A stretch of 64,000 nucleotides of DNA, taken from assembly GCF_002007605.1 (NCBI RefSeq), contig NZ_CP019799.1, positions 1,798,001-1,862,000 on the forward strand, read 5' to 3'. Origin of the DNA: Cellvibrio sp. PSBB023 (GTDB taxonomy: Bacteria > Pseudomonadota > Gammaproteobacteria > Pseudomonadales > Cellvibrionaceae). The notes under the pieces were generated by a model, which worked only from the letters and a program-made list of their open reading frames with translations, was not told the DNA's origin and did not search any database. The position numbers and the translations under genes are program-made. This document shows positions 9,451 to 18,251 of the stretch, piece by piece. Every line of letters starts with the position of its first letter. Position 1 is the stretch's first letter.

Positions 9451-11544
9451 ATGGCTGACTTATCCCTTTACAGAAACATCGGTATCTTCGCTCACGTGGA
9501 CGCCGGTAAGACCACTACCACCGAGCGTATCCTCAAGCTCACTGGTCGTATCCACAAACTTGGTGAAGTTCACGAAGGTGAATCTACTACTGACTTTATG
9601 GAACAGGAAGCTGAGCGCGGTATTACCATTCAGTCAGCAGCAGTAAGCTGTTTCTGGAAGGGTCACCGTTTCAACGTTATCGATACCCCCGGACACGTTG
9701 ACTTCACCGTAGAAGTGTACCGTTCATTGAAAGTACTCGATGGCGGTATCGGCGTATTCTGTGGTTCAGGCGGCGTAGAGCCTCAGTCAGAAACCAACTG
9801 GCGCTATGCGAACGACGCAAAAGTATCGCGTCTGATCTTCGTAAACAAACTGGACCGTATCGGCGCTGACTTCCTGCGCGTTACCGATCAAGTGAAAAAA
9901 GTATTGGGCGCCAAGCCACTGATCATGACCTTGCCAATCGGCCGCGAAGACACCTTCGTCGGTGTGGTTGACCTGTTGACCCGCAAAGCTTACGTATGGG
10001 ATGACTCTGGCATTCCAGAAAACTACACCATCACCGACGTACCAGCCGACATGGTTGATGACGTAGAAATGTACCGCGACCAAATGGTTGAAAACGCGGT
10101 AGAAATGGACGACGACCTGCTGATGGCCTACATGGAAGGCGAACAACCTTCTATCGAAGACATCAAGCGCTGCATCCGTAAAGGTACCCGCGACCTGGCC
10201 TTCTTCCCAACCTTCTGCGGTTCAGCCTTTAAAAACAAAGGTATGCAACTTGTGTTGGATGCGGTAGTTGATTATCTGCCAGCACCACAAGAAGTAAATC
10301 CACAGCCTTTGACTGACGAAGAAGGTAATCCAAACGGTCAATTTGCTCTTGTTGATGCCAATGAGCCGTTCCGCGCACTGGCGTTCAAAATCATGGACGA
10401 CCGTTTCGGCGCCCTGACTTTCGTACGTATCTACTCAGGCGTATTGAACAAAGGCGACACCATCCTCAACTCATTCACCGGTAAAAGTGAACGTGTTGGC
10501 CGTATGGTTGAAATGCATGCGAACGAGCGTACCGATCTGACTACCGCACAAGCCGGTGACATTATTGCATTGGTAGGTTTGAAGAACGTGCAAACCGGTC
10601 ATACCCTGTGTGATCCAAAGCACCCATGTACGCTTGAGCCAATGATTTTCCCTGAGCCAGTAATCTCCATCTCAGTAACGCCGAAAGACAAAGCTGGCGT
10701 TGAGAAAATGGGTATCGCCATTGGCAAAATGGTTTCAGAAGACCCAACCTTCCGTGTTGAAACCGATATCGATTCAGGCGAAACCATCCTGAAAGGTATG
10801 GGTGAATTGCACTTGGATATTAAAGTAGACATTCTGAAACGTACTTACGGCGTTGAGTTGATCGTAGGTCAACCACAGGTTGCTTACCGCGAAACCATTA
10901 CCCGCGAAATCGAAGACAGCTACACCCACAAGAAGCAGTCAGGTGGTTCTGGTCAATACGGCAAGATCGACTACCGCATCAAGCCGGGCGAACCAAACAC
11001 TGGCTTCGTATTCAAGACTTCTGTTGTTGGTGGTAGCGTTCCAAAAGAATTCTACCCTGCAATTGAAAAGGGCTTTAAGTCAATGATGTCGACTGGCCCA
11101 TTGGCTGGCTTCCCTGTATTGGACGTAGAAGTTGACCTGTTTGACGGTGCATTCCACGCCGTTGACTCCTCGGCAATTGCGTTTGAAATCGCGGCAAAAG
11201 GCGCTTTCCGTCAATCTATGCCGAAAGCGGGCCCGCAACTGCTTGAACCAATCATGAAAGTAGATGTGTTCACCCCAGAAGATCACGTAGGTGATGTAAT
11301 TGGTGACTTGAACCGTCGTCGCGGCATGATCTCTGGTCAAGAAGCTGGCGTTACTGGCGTTCGCATCAAAGCAGACGTTCCGCTGTCAGAAATGTTTGGT
11401 TACATCAGCACTCTGCGTACCATGACCTCTGGTCGCGGTCAGTTCTCTATGGAGTTCTCGCACTACTCTGCATGCCCATCGAACGTGTCTGAAGCGGTAA
11501 TTGCTAAAGAGAAAGAAAAGAAAGCAGCAGCTGCTAAAAACTAA
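9451..11544 (+). CDS. fusA: Elongation factor G, second-paralogue type
   Basis: Translational GTPase of 697 residues that drives ribosome translocation and/or recycling. G1 is 'AHVDAGKT' at residues 14-21; '[10 protein letters not shown]' (G2), 'DTPGHVDF' (G3) and '[11 protein letters not shown]' (G4) follow, then domains II-V with '[10 protein letters not shown]' in domain IV. It stands alone with its own terminator instead of lying in the rpsL-rpsG-fusA-tuf operon. It resembles the extra EF-G of pseudomonads, where two paralogues divide translocation and recycling. Assignment to that second class is from memory of the family. The codon choice is strongly biased, as expected for a highly expressed gene. 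Confidence 0.93.
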   Translation: MADLSLYRNIGIFAHVDAGKTTTTERILKLTGRIHKLGEVHEGESTTDFMEQEAERGITIQSAAVSCFWKGHRFNVIDTPGHVDFTVEVYRSLKVLDGGIGVFCGSGGVEPQSETNWRYANDAKVSRLIFVNKLDRIGADFLRVTDQVKKVLGAKPLIMTLPIGREDTFVGVVDLLTRKAYVWDDSGIPENYTITDVPADMVDDVEMYRDQMVENAVEMDDDLLMAYMEGEQPSIEDIKRCIRKGTRDLAFFPTFCGSAFKNKGMQLVLDAVVDYLPAPQEVNPQPLTDEEGNPNGQFALVDANEPFRALAFKIMDDRFGALTFVRIYSGVLNKGDTILNSFTGKSERVGRMVEMHANERTDLTTAQAGDIIALVGLKNVQTGHTLCDPKHPCTLEPMIFPEPVISISVTPKDKAGVEKMGIAIGKMVSEDPTFRVETDIDSGETILKGMGELHLDIKVDILKRTYGVELIVGQPQVAYRETITREIEDSYTHKKQSGGSGQYGKIDYRIKPGEPNTGFVFKTSVVGGSVPKEFYPAIEKGFKSMMSTGPLAGFPVLDVEVDLFDGAFHAVDSSAIAFEIAAKGAFRQSMPKAGPQLLEPIMKVDVFTPEDHVGDVIGDLNRRRGMISGQEAGVTGVRIKADVPLSEMFGYISTLRTMTSGRGQFSMEFSHYSACPSNVSEAVIAKEKEKKAAAAKN

Positions 11545-11610
11545 GGTTTAAGCAAGCGTTGCCTCTCCTGCGCATCCATGCAGGAGCAGTTTTCTGCATG
11601 TTCGCCTTGA

Positions 11611-11656
11611 ACATAAAAAAGCCCCGCCAGTGCAAACTGGCGGGGCTTTTTTATGT
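11611..11656. terminator. Strong bidirectional terminator after EF-G
   Basis: A perfect inverted repeat with 20-bp arms (ACATAAAAAAGCCCCGCCAG and its complement) and a 6-base loop, with A and T runs at the base of the stem. A weaker hairpin, CTCCTGC/GCAGGAG, lies just before it at 11565-11586. Confidence 0.92.
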
Positions 11657-11760
11657 GGCGCGTAAGTCTTATTTGCCCTATCGCAGGCATCATCGCAAGA
11701 ATCGGGTCGCGCTCGCCTATCGGCTTCTGCATACTAGTTGTCATCTATGACTAACACTTG

Positions 11761-12621
11761 ATGAGAATCTATCCTGTGATACAGCAACAGATCGATTACG
11801 CCCGCATTGAAACGGCTATTTACTACATTAAGGATCACCTGCAAGACCAACCCTCACTGGAAGAAATAGCCGCTACTGTGCAGCTAAGTCCATCTCACTT
11901 CCAAAAGCTGTTTACCGCATGGGCTGGTGTAAGCCCCAAAAAGTTCATGCAATATTTGAGCATCGAATACGCTAAGTCCCTGCTGCAAAATCCGGCAGCA
12001 CGCTTGCTGGATACCGCTCACGCCACCGGATTATCCGGCACCAGTCGGCTGCATGATTTGTTTATCACCATCGAAGGCATGACCCCCGGCGAATTTAAAC
12101 AGGGCGGTGCAGGTCTGCACATTAATTACAGTTTTGCCGACAGCCCTTTTGGGCAACTCATCATAGCCTCCACCACCAAAGGGATATGCCACCTGTTTTT
12201 CGCAACTGACAAACAGCAAGCAGTAGATAACCTGCGCTCGCGGTTTCCGCAAGCCACACTCCACCCTGCAACAGATAAACTCCAACAAAATGCCTTGGGT
12301 ATTTTTCATAAAGACTGGCGCCAGCTGGATCAAATCAAATTGCATTTAGCCGGTACGCCTTTTCAGCTTAAAGTGTGGGAAAGTTTGCTTAAAATACCGC
12401 AGGGAAATCTGGTGACCTACGGTGATATTGCACAACACATCGACAAACCCAGTGCCGCCAGAGCCGTGGGTACGGCAATTGGCAGCAACCCGATTGCCTT
12501 TTTAATTCCCTGCCACAGGGTGATACAAAACACCGGACGGCTTGGCGGTTACATGTGGGGAGAAACCCGGAAGACCGCAATAATCGGTTGGGAGGCCGCG
12601 CAGCAAAGCGCTGGGGAATAA
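11761..12621 (+). CDS. Ada-like AraC regulator / O6-methylguanine-DNA methyltransferase
   Basis: Two-domain protein of 286 residues. The N-terminal AraC helix-turn-helix (about residues 5-105: 'PSLEEIAATVQLSPSHFQKLF') is joined to a C-terminal Ogt-type methyltransferase (about 120-286) with the active-site motif IPCHRVI, acceptor Cys251, preceded by 'ARAVGTAIGSNP'. It repairs O6-alkylguanine by suicidal transfer to the cysteine. Unlike E. coli Ada it lacks the N-terminal zinc domain that senses methylphosphotriesters, so classical Ada self-activation cannot operate here. An alkB-like gene follows 42 bp downstream, making an alkylation-damage operon. Start at ATG 11761; there is no strong ribosome-binding site. 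Confidence 0.9.
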   Translation: MRIYPVIQQQIDYARIETAIYYIKDHLQDQPSLEEIAATVQLSPSHFQKLFTAWAGVSPKKFMQYLSIEYAKSLLQNPAARLLDTAHATGLSGTSRLHDLFITIEGMTPGEFKQGGAGLHINYSFADSPFGQLIIASTTKGICHLFFATDKQQAVDNLRSRFPQATLHPATDKLQQNALGIFHKDWRQLDQIKLHLAGTPFQLKVWESLLKIPQGNLVTYGDIAQHIDKPSAARAVGTAIGSNPIAFLIPCHRVIQNTGRLGGYMWGETRKTAIIGWEAAQQSAGE

Positions 12622-12662
12622 ACTTAAAATGTCATTAAATTGCCCATCAGCAAACACAGAGT

Positions 12663-13289
12663 ATGTGTATGGATCTTTTTGAAACCTTGACTGCAGAGCC
12701 GCACAATCTATTGCCTCAGGACGGCACAGTGCTCTACTACGGAAAAATACTCAGCAGCGCACAAGCAACCTATTATTTTCATCAATTGCTACAACACATA
12801 CGCTGGGAAAATGATAAAGCTATCATCATGGGGCGAGAAATAATTACCAAACGCAAAGTCGCATGGTATGCAGATGCGCCCTTCAACTATGCCTATTCCG
12901 GCACCACTAAAACTGCCCTTCCCTGGATTGATGAACTACTGGCGCTAAAACAATTGGCAGAGGCAACCAGCCATGAATCATACAACTCCTGTTTACTCAA
13001 TTTGTATCACTCTGGCGAAGAAGGTATGACCTGGCATAGTGATGCCGAAATTGCGTTAAAAAAACAGGGCGCCATTGCATCACTGAGTTTTGGCGCTGAA
13101 AGAAAATTTTCCTTTAAACATAAAAAAACCAAAAACACCCTATCCGTAACACTGGAACATGGCAGCCTGCTGGTCATGAAAGGGGAAACACAAACCCATT
13201 GGTTGCACAGCCTACCCACGACAAAAAAAGTATTTACACCGCGCATTAACCTCACCTTTCGTTGCATTGTCCAGCCCCAGGCTTTGTAG
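12663..13289 (+). CDS. alkB: AlkB-like 2-oxoglutarate/Fe(II) DNA dioxygenase
   Basis: 208-residue oxidative demethylase of the AlkB/ALKBH2 type, which removes 1-methyladenine and 3-methylcytosine lesions. Iron ligands are visible as the H-x-D motif in 'WHSDAE' (His125, Asp127) and a distal histidine in 'HWLHSLP' (His182). The 2-oxoglutarate-binding arginines are in 'PRINLTFR'. 'LNLYHSGEEGMTWHSD' is very close to the family core. It follows the Ada-like gene on the same strand and is probably co-transcribed. The start may be ATG 12663 or ATG 12669. The symbol is by family and not necessarily the E. coli orthologue. Confidence 0.88.
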   Translation: MCMDLFETLTAEPHNLLPQDGTVLYYGKILSSAQATYYFHQLLQHIRWENDKAIIMGREIITKRKVAWYADAPFNYAYSGTTKTALPWIDELLALKQLAEATSHESYNSCLLNLYHSGEEGMTWHSDAEIALKKQGAIASLSFGAERKFSFKHKKTKNTLSVTLEHGSLLVMKGETQTHWLHSLPTTKKVFTPRINLTFRCIVQPQAL

Positions 13290-13406
13290 AAACTCCGTGC
13301 TTTGTGGTTCATTACTCCTGGGCTCAACAAATTGACTCCAGTACAGAGCAATATGCGCTATTAGTAATAAAAACCAAATCGCGAATTTTTTTACGGAAAA
13401 GTACAT
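13212..13406 (-). CDS. Possible small single-pass membrane protein (64 aa)
   Basis: Short ORF beginning MYFSVKKFAIWFLLLIAHIA, i.e. a basic N-terminus and one hydrophobic segment (about residues 8-24), then a polar tail. The case for a real gene is a near-perfect ribosome-binding site, AAGGAGGA, 8 bases before the ATG, inside the gap between alkB and the divergent WYL regulator. Against it, the last 78 bases overlap the alkB 3' end in antisense, and no homologue is recognised. Function unknown. Confidence 0.45.
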   Translation of the reverse strand: MYFSVKKFAIWFLLLIAHIALYWSQFVEPRSNEPQSTEFLQSLGLDNATKGEVNARCKYFFCRG

Positions 13407-13460
13407 TTGTCATATCCTCCTTAAGTGGTGATTGCCGGGAGTTCCTATACTATCGGCAAA

Positions 13461-13479
13461 GGTGTCAAAATATGTCACC
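13461..13479. promoter_or_regulatory. Candidate operator of the WYL regulator
   Basis: GGTGTCAAAATATGTCACC: a repeated TGTCA at 10-bp spacing, bounded by complementary GGTG and CACC, 19 bp before the regulator start and between it and the divergent small ORF. Position and partial symmetry suggest an autoregulatory site. Confidence 0.4.
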
Positions 13480-13497
13480 AAATAAAAGGGGCGCATC

Positions 13498-14235
13498 ATG
13501 GGCAAAAGTAATACCTATTCACAAATCGATCGCCATGATCAGTTACTGGGATTATTAAAGTCAGCCGACGGCCATAAGGTGGACGATCTTGCATTGTCGT
13601 TAACGGTTAGCCGTCGCACGCTTTTGCGAGATCTGGATTTACTGAAACAACGTGGCTACCCCATAGAAACTGAAGCGGGTCGTGGCGGCGGTGTGCGACT
13701 CTATAAGCACTGGGGAATCGGGCGATTACAGTTAAACTATCAAGAAGTAATAGACTTGTTGCTATCCATATCCATTATGGAAAAACTCAACTCACCTATT
13801 TTCCTCACCCATTTAAACAGTATTAAACACAAACTCTTTGCCAGCTTTCCTGCCGAACAGCAAGCACGTATTAAAAAAGTACGGGAACGGTTACTGATCG
13901 GCGAGCTAGCTTCCGATTTTGTCACCAGCAATTACAAAGCTATCGCAAGCAATGCCACCACCCAACAAATCAGCACGGCCTTTTTTGAACAGAAAATCTT
14001 GTATATTGAATATTGCGATGAGAAAAAGAATCACAGCAAACGCTGCATAGAGCCACACTATTTATTTTTGAACTGGCCGGTTTGGTACATACTGGCGTGG
14101 GATATAGATAAAGATGCATCACGCTGCTTCAGGCTGGATCGCATCCAAAAAGCAAATACCGAAAAAGATAGCTTTCGCCTCAAAAGAGCTAATGTATTAA
14201 TGGAAGAAGCAGAAAAATACGCTAGAAAATTGTAG
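13498..14235 (+). CDS. YafY-type HTH/WYL-domain transcriptional regulator
   Basis: 245-residue DNA-binding regulator. The N-terminal winged helix-turn-helix is of the DeoR/HTH_11 kind ('HKVDDLALSLTVSRRTLLRDLDLL' region, residues 20-60, then 'RGGGVRLYK'). The C-terminal WYL domain has 'IEPHYLFLNWPVWYILAWD' and 'CFRLDRI'. WYL domains sense small ligands or nucleic acids. The ATG has AAAGGGG about 7 bases upstream. It is divergent from a small membrane ORF across a repeated TGTCA motif; these YafY-like proteins commonly control a neighbouring divergent gene. Ligand and targets are unknown. Confidence 0.85.
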   Translation: MGKSNTYSQIDRHDQLLGLLKSADGHKVDDLALSLTVSRRTLLRDLDLLKQRGYPIETEAGRGGGVRLYKHWGIGRLQLNYQEVIDLLLSISIMEKLNSPIFLTHLNSIKHKLFASFPAEQQARIKKVRERLLIGELASDFVTSNYKAIASNATTQQISTAFFEQKILYIEYCDEKKNHSKRCIEPHYLFLNWPVWYILAWDIDKDASRCFRLDRIQKANTEKDSFRLKRANVLMEEAEKYARKL

Positions 14236-14347
14236 CGGATGAATAGCTACACTGCGCTCATAAGCATGCATGACATCATTCAGATCAGTGCTGGCAGGTT
14301 TTCTTAAATAGACCATGCTAGGCGCTCATTTAAAGGGACTTTATTCA

Positions 14348-14683
14348 TCACTCCGCTAACAAATCGATAGTGCGCAGCTCATCGGCCGCAGTCAGTAACT
14401 GGAATTGTGCTGTTTCTCCCTGCTCTACATTCATCATGCGCTTCGCTTTAAAAGCCGAACAACCAGGTATGTTGCAGCCATTAATGGACACAATTTTATC
14501 GCCCACCTGAACACCCGCTCGATCCGCAGAGGAGCCTTCTTTTACGGTAGCGACCGTGACTGATTCAAGTTTTGGGGGAAACAAGCCAATGGTGGTAACA
14601 TCCACCTCCACTCCAAAGTCGCCTGTGCTCGCCAAAATAGCGGGCGATAAGAAACAGCAGATAAACCATAAAATATATTTCAC
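14348..14683 (-). CDS. Small exported PDZ-domain protein
   Basis: 111 residues: signal peptide (YILWFICCFLSPAILAS) followed by a single PDZ domain ('SVTVATVKEGSSADRAGVQV', 'GDKIVSINGCNI'). There is no protease domain, so it is probably a periplasmic peptide-binding or scaffold protein. Two cysteines around the 'GCNIPGC' turn could form a disulfide after export. The start codon is GTG at 14683 with AAGGAT upstream. It is monocistronic, flanked by genes on the other strand. Confidence 0.75.
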   Translation of the reverse strand: MKYILWFICCFLSPAILASTGDFGVEVDVTTIGLFPPKLESVTVATVKEGSSADRAGVQVGDKIVSINGCNIPGCSAFKAKRMMNVEQGETAQFQLLTAADELRTIDLLAE

Positions 14684-14792
14684 GTGTAGATCCTTTTTGT
14701 GATGATTGGAAAAACCTTAACGAGGTTCAAGTATATATTAATCAAAACCGCACATCCAAGGAGACGCGGGCAAGCGCAATGGGAACACATTT

Positions 14793-15518
14793 GTGAAATT
14801 GGGTAAGCGCTTAAAACAGATTGAGTCTCTTGTAGGCACTGGCTACACCCACATATGGGACTGCTGTTGTGACCACGGCCTTTTGGGGGCTGCGCTGCTA
14901 TCGCGCCGTGCGGCGCCTCATATTCATTTTGTCGATATTGTGCCAGCACTCATGACGTCGTTGGAAAACAAGCTGATGACATTTTTTCCGCCCAATAAAA
15001 CACTGCATGACAGCAGCACCAATTCCCAATGGCATATGCACTGCATGGACACAGCACTGCTCCCGCTGAATCAGGAGGATGGAAAACACTTGGTGATTAT
15101 CGCTGGCGTTGGCGGTGATTTGATGACGGACTTTATTAGCGCGATCTGCAAGCGCCACCCAAACCTTGAATTGGATTTTTTACTTTGCCCGGTACACCAC
15201 CATTTCACCCTTAGGCAGCAATTAATCCAGCACCAATTCAACTTACTGCACGAAGTGCTAATTGAAGAGAACCAACGGTTCTATGAGATTTTATTAGTCA
15301 CAAAAACATCGGGCAACACACTGCCAACCTCACCCATCAGCCCGGTTGGCCATCAAATATGGCACTGCACTAACGCCGCACAAACAGCCATAGCGCATCG
15401 CTATTTACAAAAAACGATTGCCCATTACCAACGAATGCAACTACGCCCCAATGTTGATGTGCAGCATATTATTCAGGCTTATGAAGCCATTAATGAAAGG
15501 TTTTTTGCTATAGCCTAA
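14793..15518 (+). CDS. trmK: tRNA (adenine(22)-N1)-methyltransferase family (TrmK)
   Basis: 241-residue SAM-dependent methyltransferase. The family signature is at the N-terminus ('LGKRLKQIESLV' then 'IWDCCCDHGLLGAALL', an SAM-binding loop equivalent to DIGTDHAYLP in Bacillus TrmK) with 'IIAGVGGDLMTDFI' further on. TrmK methylates N1 of A22 in tRNA; the proteobacterial branch is less well characterised, so exact substrate identity is uncertain. Start is GTG 14793 with a weak ribosome-binding site. The 3' end overlaps the convergent helix-hairpin-helix gene by 4 bases. Confidence 0.75.
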   Translation: MKLGKRLKQIESLVGTGYTHIWDCCCDHGLLGAALLSRRAAPHIHFVDIVPALMTSLENKLMTFFPPNKTLHDSSTNSQWHMHCMDTALLPLNQEDGKHLVIIAGVGGDLMTDFISAICKRHPNLELDFLLCPVHHHFTLRQQLIQHQFNLLHEVLIEENQRFYEILLVTKTSGNTLPTSPISPVGHQIWHCTNAAQTAIAHRYLQKTIAHYQRMQLRPNVDVQHIIQAYEAINERFFAIA

Positions 15519-15751
15519 CAGCCCTGCCGGGCCCGCAAAATAGCACCTTCAATAGCCGCCAGTGCTTGCGGGCTGTTTTTCCAGCAAGTCGTTTTCAGCA
15601 TGGAGGCCACCATTTCTGCAATGGTTTTCGCATCCTGAACGGCCAGTTTTTCAAAGGAATCAATCCCTATTTCTTCAAACCGCTTGATCACCGTTGGCCC
15701 GACACCTTTCACGCTCAATAACGCATTTTTTTCTACCGCTGAAAACGCCAT
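15515..15751 (-). CDS. Small helix-hairpin-helix protein
   Basis: 78 residues with one helix-hairpin-helix motif ('LLSVKGVGPTVIKRFEEIGI', then 'DSFEKLA'), a module for non-specific DNA contact or protein interaction. It lies 39 bp after the DUF934 gene on the same strand and is probably the last gene of the cysI operon, although no functional tie to sulfite reduction is known. No catalytic domain. Confidence 0.7.
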   Translation of the reverse strand: MAFSAVEKNALLSVKGVGPTVIKRFEEIGIDSFEKLAVQDAKTIAEMVASMLKTTCWKNSPQALAAIEGAILRARQGC

Positions 15752-15790
15752 TCTTACCTCTGAATAATGTACAACTGCTGCGCAATAATA

Positions 15791-16309
15791 TTAACGCCGT
15801 CGATACAATGGCAGCGGCTCAATAACTGATCGACCATATAATACACTGATGCCCGATAACCCCTTGAGCGCATCAACAACCGATTTGTCAGCGCGGACAG
15901 CAAAGCTGGTAAAACCGCACTGCCGCATATGGCTTAATTGATCGCGCAACACATCACCGACAGCGCGCAACTCACCGCCCCACCCCAACCGCGTGCGCAG
16001 TACATAGGCTTGCGTGTAGGCGCGGCCGTCGCGAAAGCTGGGGAATTGTAAAGCAATTAAGGGAACAACACCCAACCAGGGCACTGCAGATTCTTCCTCT
16101 TCATCGGGCGCAAGCCAAAAACCCTGTGCGCTTTGTTGCTCTCCGCGCATTACTGCCGCTGGCTGCATTTTTTGCCACAAACCAAAAGGCAAAATGTATT
16201 TTCCATCAGCATGATAATCTGTTAATTCAGCATCGGATTGAATGAAAATCCATGGATCCTGTTCAACAAGATACGCGCCTGCCTGACCCAGACCAATCAC
16301 ATTATTCAT
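15791..16309 (-). CDS. DUF934 protein associated with sulfite reductase
   Basis: 172 residues of the DUF934 family, which nearly always follows the single-subunit nitrite/sulfite reductase gene in proteobacteria. Recognisable segments are 'GVVPLIALQFPSFRDGRAYT', 'LRTRLGWGGELRAVGDVLRD' and 'CGFTSFAVR'. Its start overlaps the cysI stop by 4 bases (translational coupling). The role is thought to be in assimilatory sulfite reduction, as an accessory or electron-transfer-linked protein, but the biochemical function is unsettled. Confidence 0.88.
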   Translation of the reverse strand: MNNVIGLGQAGAYLVEQDPWIFIQSDAELTDYHADGKYILPFGLWQKMQPAAVMRGEQQSAQGFWLAPDEEEESAVPWLGVVPLIALQFPSFRDGRAYTQAYVLRTRLGWGGELRAVGDVLRDQLSHMRQCGFTSFAVRADKSVVDALKGLSGISVLYGRSVIEPLPLYRRR

Positions 16310-17997
16310 TGTGCCACCTCCACAGCAGTTTGCACTGATGTTGAATTGACATAGAGATGTTCTTTGAATGGCTCAAGACCAATACGCTGCACCACAGCAA
16401 GAAATGTTTCGTCCAATTCCCGATAATTTTTATAAGTCGCCAGGACTTTTTCAATCACATCAGGCATTTCTGTGGCTGAAAACGCCGGGCCAATTACCTT
16501 GCCCAAACAACTGTCATTACCCTGACTGCCACCCAGGGTGACTTGATAAAACTCGCTACCGTTTTTGTCCACACCCAGCACACCAATATTGCCAATGTGA
16601 TGATGGCCACAGGCATTCATACACCCGGAAATATTTAAACTGATATCGCCAAGGTCGTGCAAATAATCCAAATCTTCAAACCGCTGTTGAATCGCTTGGG
16701 CAATCGGAATGGATTTGGCATTGGCGAGCGAACAGTAATCGCCACCCGGGCAGGCAATAATATCGGTTAGCAAACCGGCGTTGGGAGTTGCCATGCCGAT
16801 TAAATCCAGCGCTTGCCATAGATTAAATAAATACGCTTTGCGCACATCGGGTAGCACCAGGTTTTGCTCATGGGCAACGCGTATCTCACCAAAACCAAAT
16901 TGCTCTGCCAATAAGGCAATCACATCCATTTGCTCAGCAGTAACATCCCCGGGAGGTGCGCTTGTACCGGGTTTGGTGGATATAACAACAGACGCATAAC
17001 CGGTCACTTTATGTGCGACAACATTGCGCGCTACCCAGCGAGAAAACGGCGGGTGTGAGAATAAAGCGGTGTTGTAATCAATATCCACCGCAGGCAAGCA
17101 CTCATAGGCTGGCGCGGTAAAGGCAGCAGCAATACGCTGGTATTCCTGATCGGTAACTTCGGCAGGCCCAGAGTTAATCGCTTGCCATTCGCGCTCTACC
17201 TCGTCGGCAAATGCTGAAATTCCCAGCGCTTTCACCAGAATTTTAATCCGCGCTTTGTATTTGTTATCACGCCGCCCATGACGATTGTAAACACGCAAAA
17301 TAGCTTCTACATAGGAGAGTAAATGCCGCCAGGGCAAATCGTTTTTAATCGCCAAACCGATAATCGGTGTGCGCCCCAAACCGCCGCCTACGTAAACACG
17401 CAGTAGCATTTCGCCGCTGTTATCGCGATACAGATGCAACCCAATGTCGTGCACTTTGATTGCAGCGCGATCTTGCTCTGCTGAGGAAATCGCAATTTTA
17501 AATTTGCGGGGCAAAAATAAAAATTCCGGGTTGATGGTTGACCATTGGCGCAACAACTCTGCCAAAGGTCGCGGGTCGATGATTTCATCGGCAGCGACGC
17601 CGGCGAAGGCTTCGGTGGTTACGTTGCGCACACAGTTGCCCGAAGTTTGAATCGCATGCATTTGTGCGGCAGCCAGGCAATCCAGAATATCCGGCGCCTG
17701 CTCTAATTGGATCCAATTGAATTGAATATTCTGGCGCGTCGTGAAATGCCCGTAACCTTTATCATAAGTGCGTGCAATATGCGCCAGCGTCCGCAGCTGA
17801 TGGCTGGATAAAACACCATAGGGAATTGCCGCCCGCAACATATAGGCGTGTTTTTGCAAATACAGACCATTTTGCAAACGCAGCGGGAGAAATTCCTCTT
17901 CTGATAACTCGCCATTCAAACGGCGCGCTACCTGATCCCTGAATTGATCCACCCGTTCACGCACCAGTGCGTAGTCGTAATCGTCGTAGCTATACAT
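16306..17997 (-). CDS. cysI: Nitrite/sulfite reductase hemoprotein (CysI-type)
   Basis: 563-residue siroheme/[4Fe-4S] enzyme that reduces sulfite to sulfide (or nitrite to ammonia). Cluster-ligating cysteines are in 'ACPGGDYCSLA' (C-x5-C) and 'NISGCMNACGHHH' (C-x3-C), with ferredoxin-like half domains before them ('KHAYMLRAAIPYGVL', 'GNCVRNVTTEAFAGV'). The DUF934 partner immediately downstream points to assimilatory sulfite reduction. Divergent from ccoG across a 230-bp region rich in inverted repeats that may hold regulatory sites. Confidence 0.92.
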   Translation of the reverse strand: MYSYDDYDYALVRERVDQFRDQVARRLNGELSEEEFLPLRLQNGLYLQKHAYMLRAAIPYGVLSSHQLRTLAHIARTYDKGYGHFTTRQNIQFNWIQLEQAPDILDCLAAAQMHAIQTSGNCVRNVTTEAFAGVAADEIIDPRPLAELLRQWSTINPEFLFLPRKFKIAISSAEQDRAAIKVHDIGLHLYRDNSGEMLLRVYVGGGLGRTPIIGLAIKNDLPWRHLLSYVEAILRVYNRHGRRDNKYKARIKILVKALGISAFADEVEREWQAINSGPAEVTDQEYQRIAAAFTAPAYECLPAVDIDYNTALFSHPPFSRWVARNVVAHKVTGYASVVISTKPGTSAPPGDVTAEQMDVIALLAEQFGFGEIRVAHEQNLVLPDVRKAYLFNLWQALDLIGMATPNAGLLTDIIACPGGDYCSLANAKSIPIAQAIQQRFEDLDYLHDLGDISLNISGCMNACGHHHIGNIGVLGVDKNGSEFYQVTLGGSQGNDSCLGKVIGPAFSATEMPDVIEKVLATYKNYRELDETFLAVVQRIGLEPFKEHLYVNSTSVQTAVEVAQ

Positions 17998-18049
17998 TGC
18001 AGAATCGCCCCATTGGCAGCCAAGGTTAATTGCTTACCTTAGTCCTGCT

Positions 18050-18251
18050 CTGTACTGGAAAACAGTTGCAGATAACCAGAATAACTACAGATCAGATGCT
18101 ATATAAGGCATCTGTAACAGCCCTATCTGATACGGTGTTTTTCACCGAAACTGAATCTGTTTCCAGTACAGATGGAATCCCATACTGACAGCACGCACCC
18201 AACCGACCATCAAGCGAGTCGTCCAGTATGAGCGAACATATTCCAGTACAG
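18050..18251. repeat. Inverted and direct repeats between cysI and ccoG
   Basis: CTGTACTGGAAA at 18050-18061 recurs inverted as TTTCCAGTACAG at 18160-18171. TTCCAGTACAG occurs again at 18241-18251, just inside the ccoG coding region and exactly 80 bp after the second copy. Between the first two copies lies a separate palindrome at 18093-18114 (CAGATGC, 8 bp, GCATCTG) around a TATATAA sequence. No ORF occupies this intergenic region. The arrangement resembles multiple protein-binding sites controlling two divergent genes; the binding factor is unknown. Confidence 0.5.

Noticed and set aside
18050..18065. CTGT-N8-ACAG resembling a LexA/SOS box
   Set aside because: The internal bases do not follow the alternating AT pattern, and neither cysI nor ccoG is an SOS gene. 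It is better explained as part of the local repeated CCAGTACAG element.
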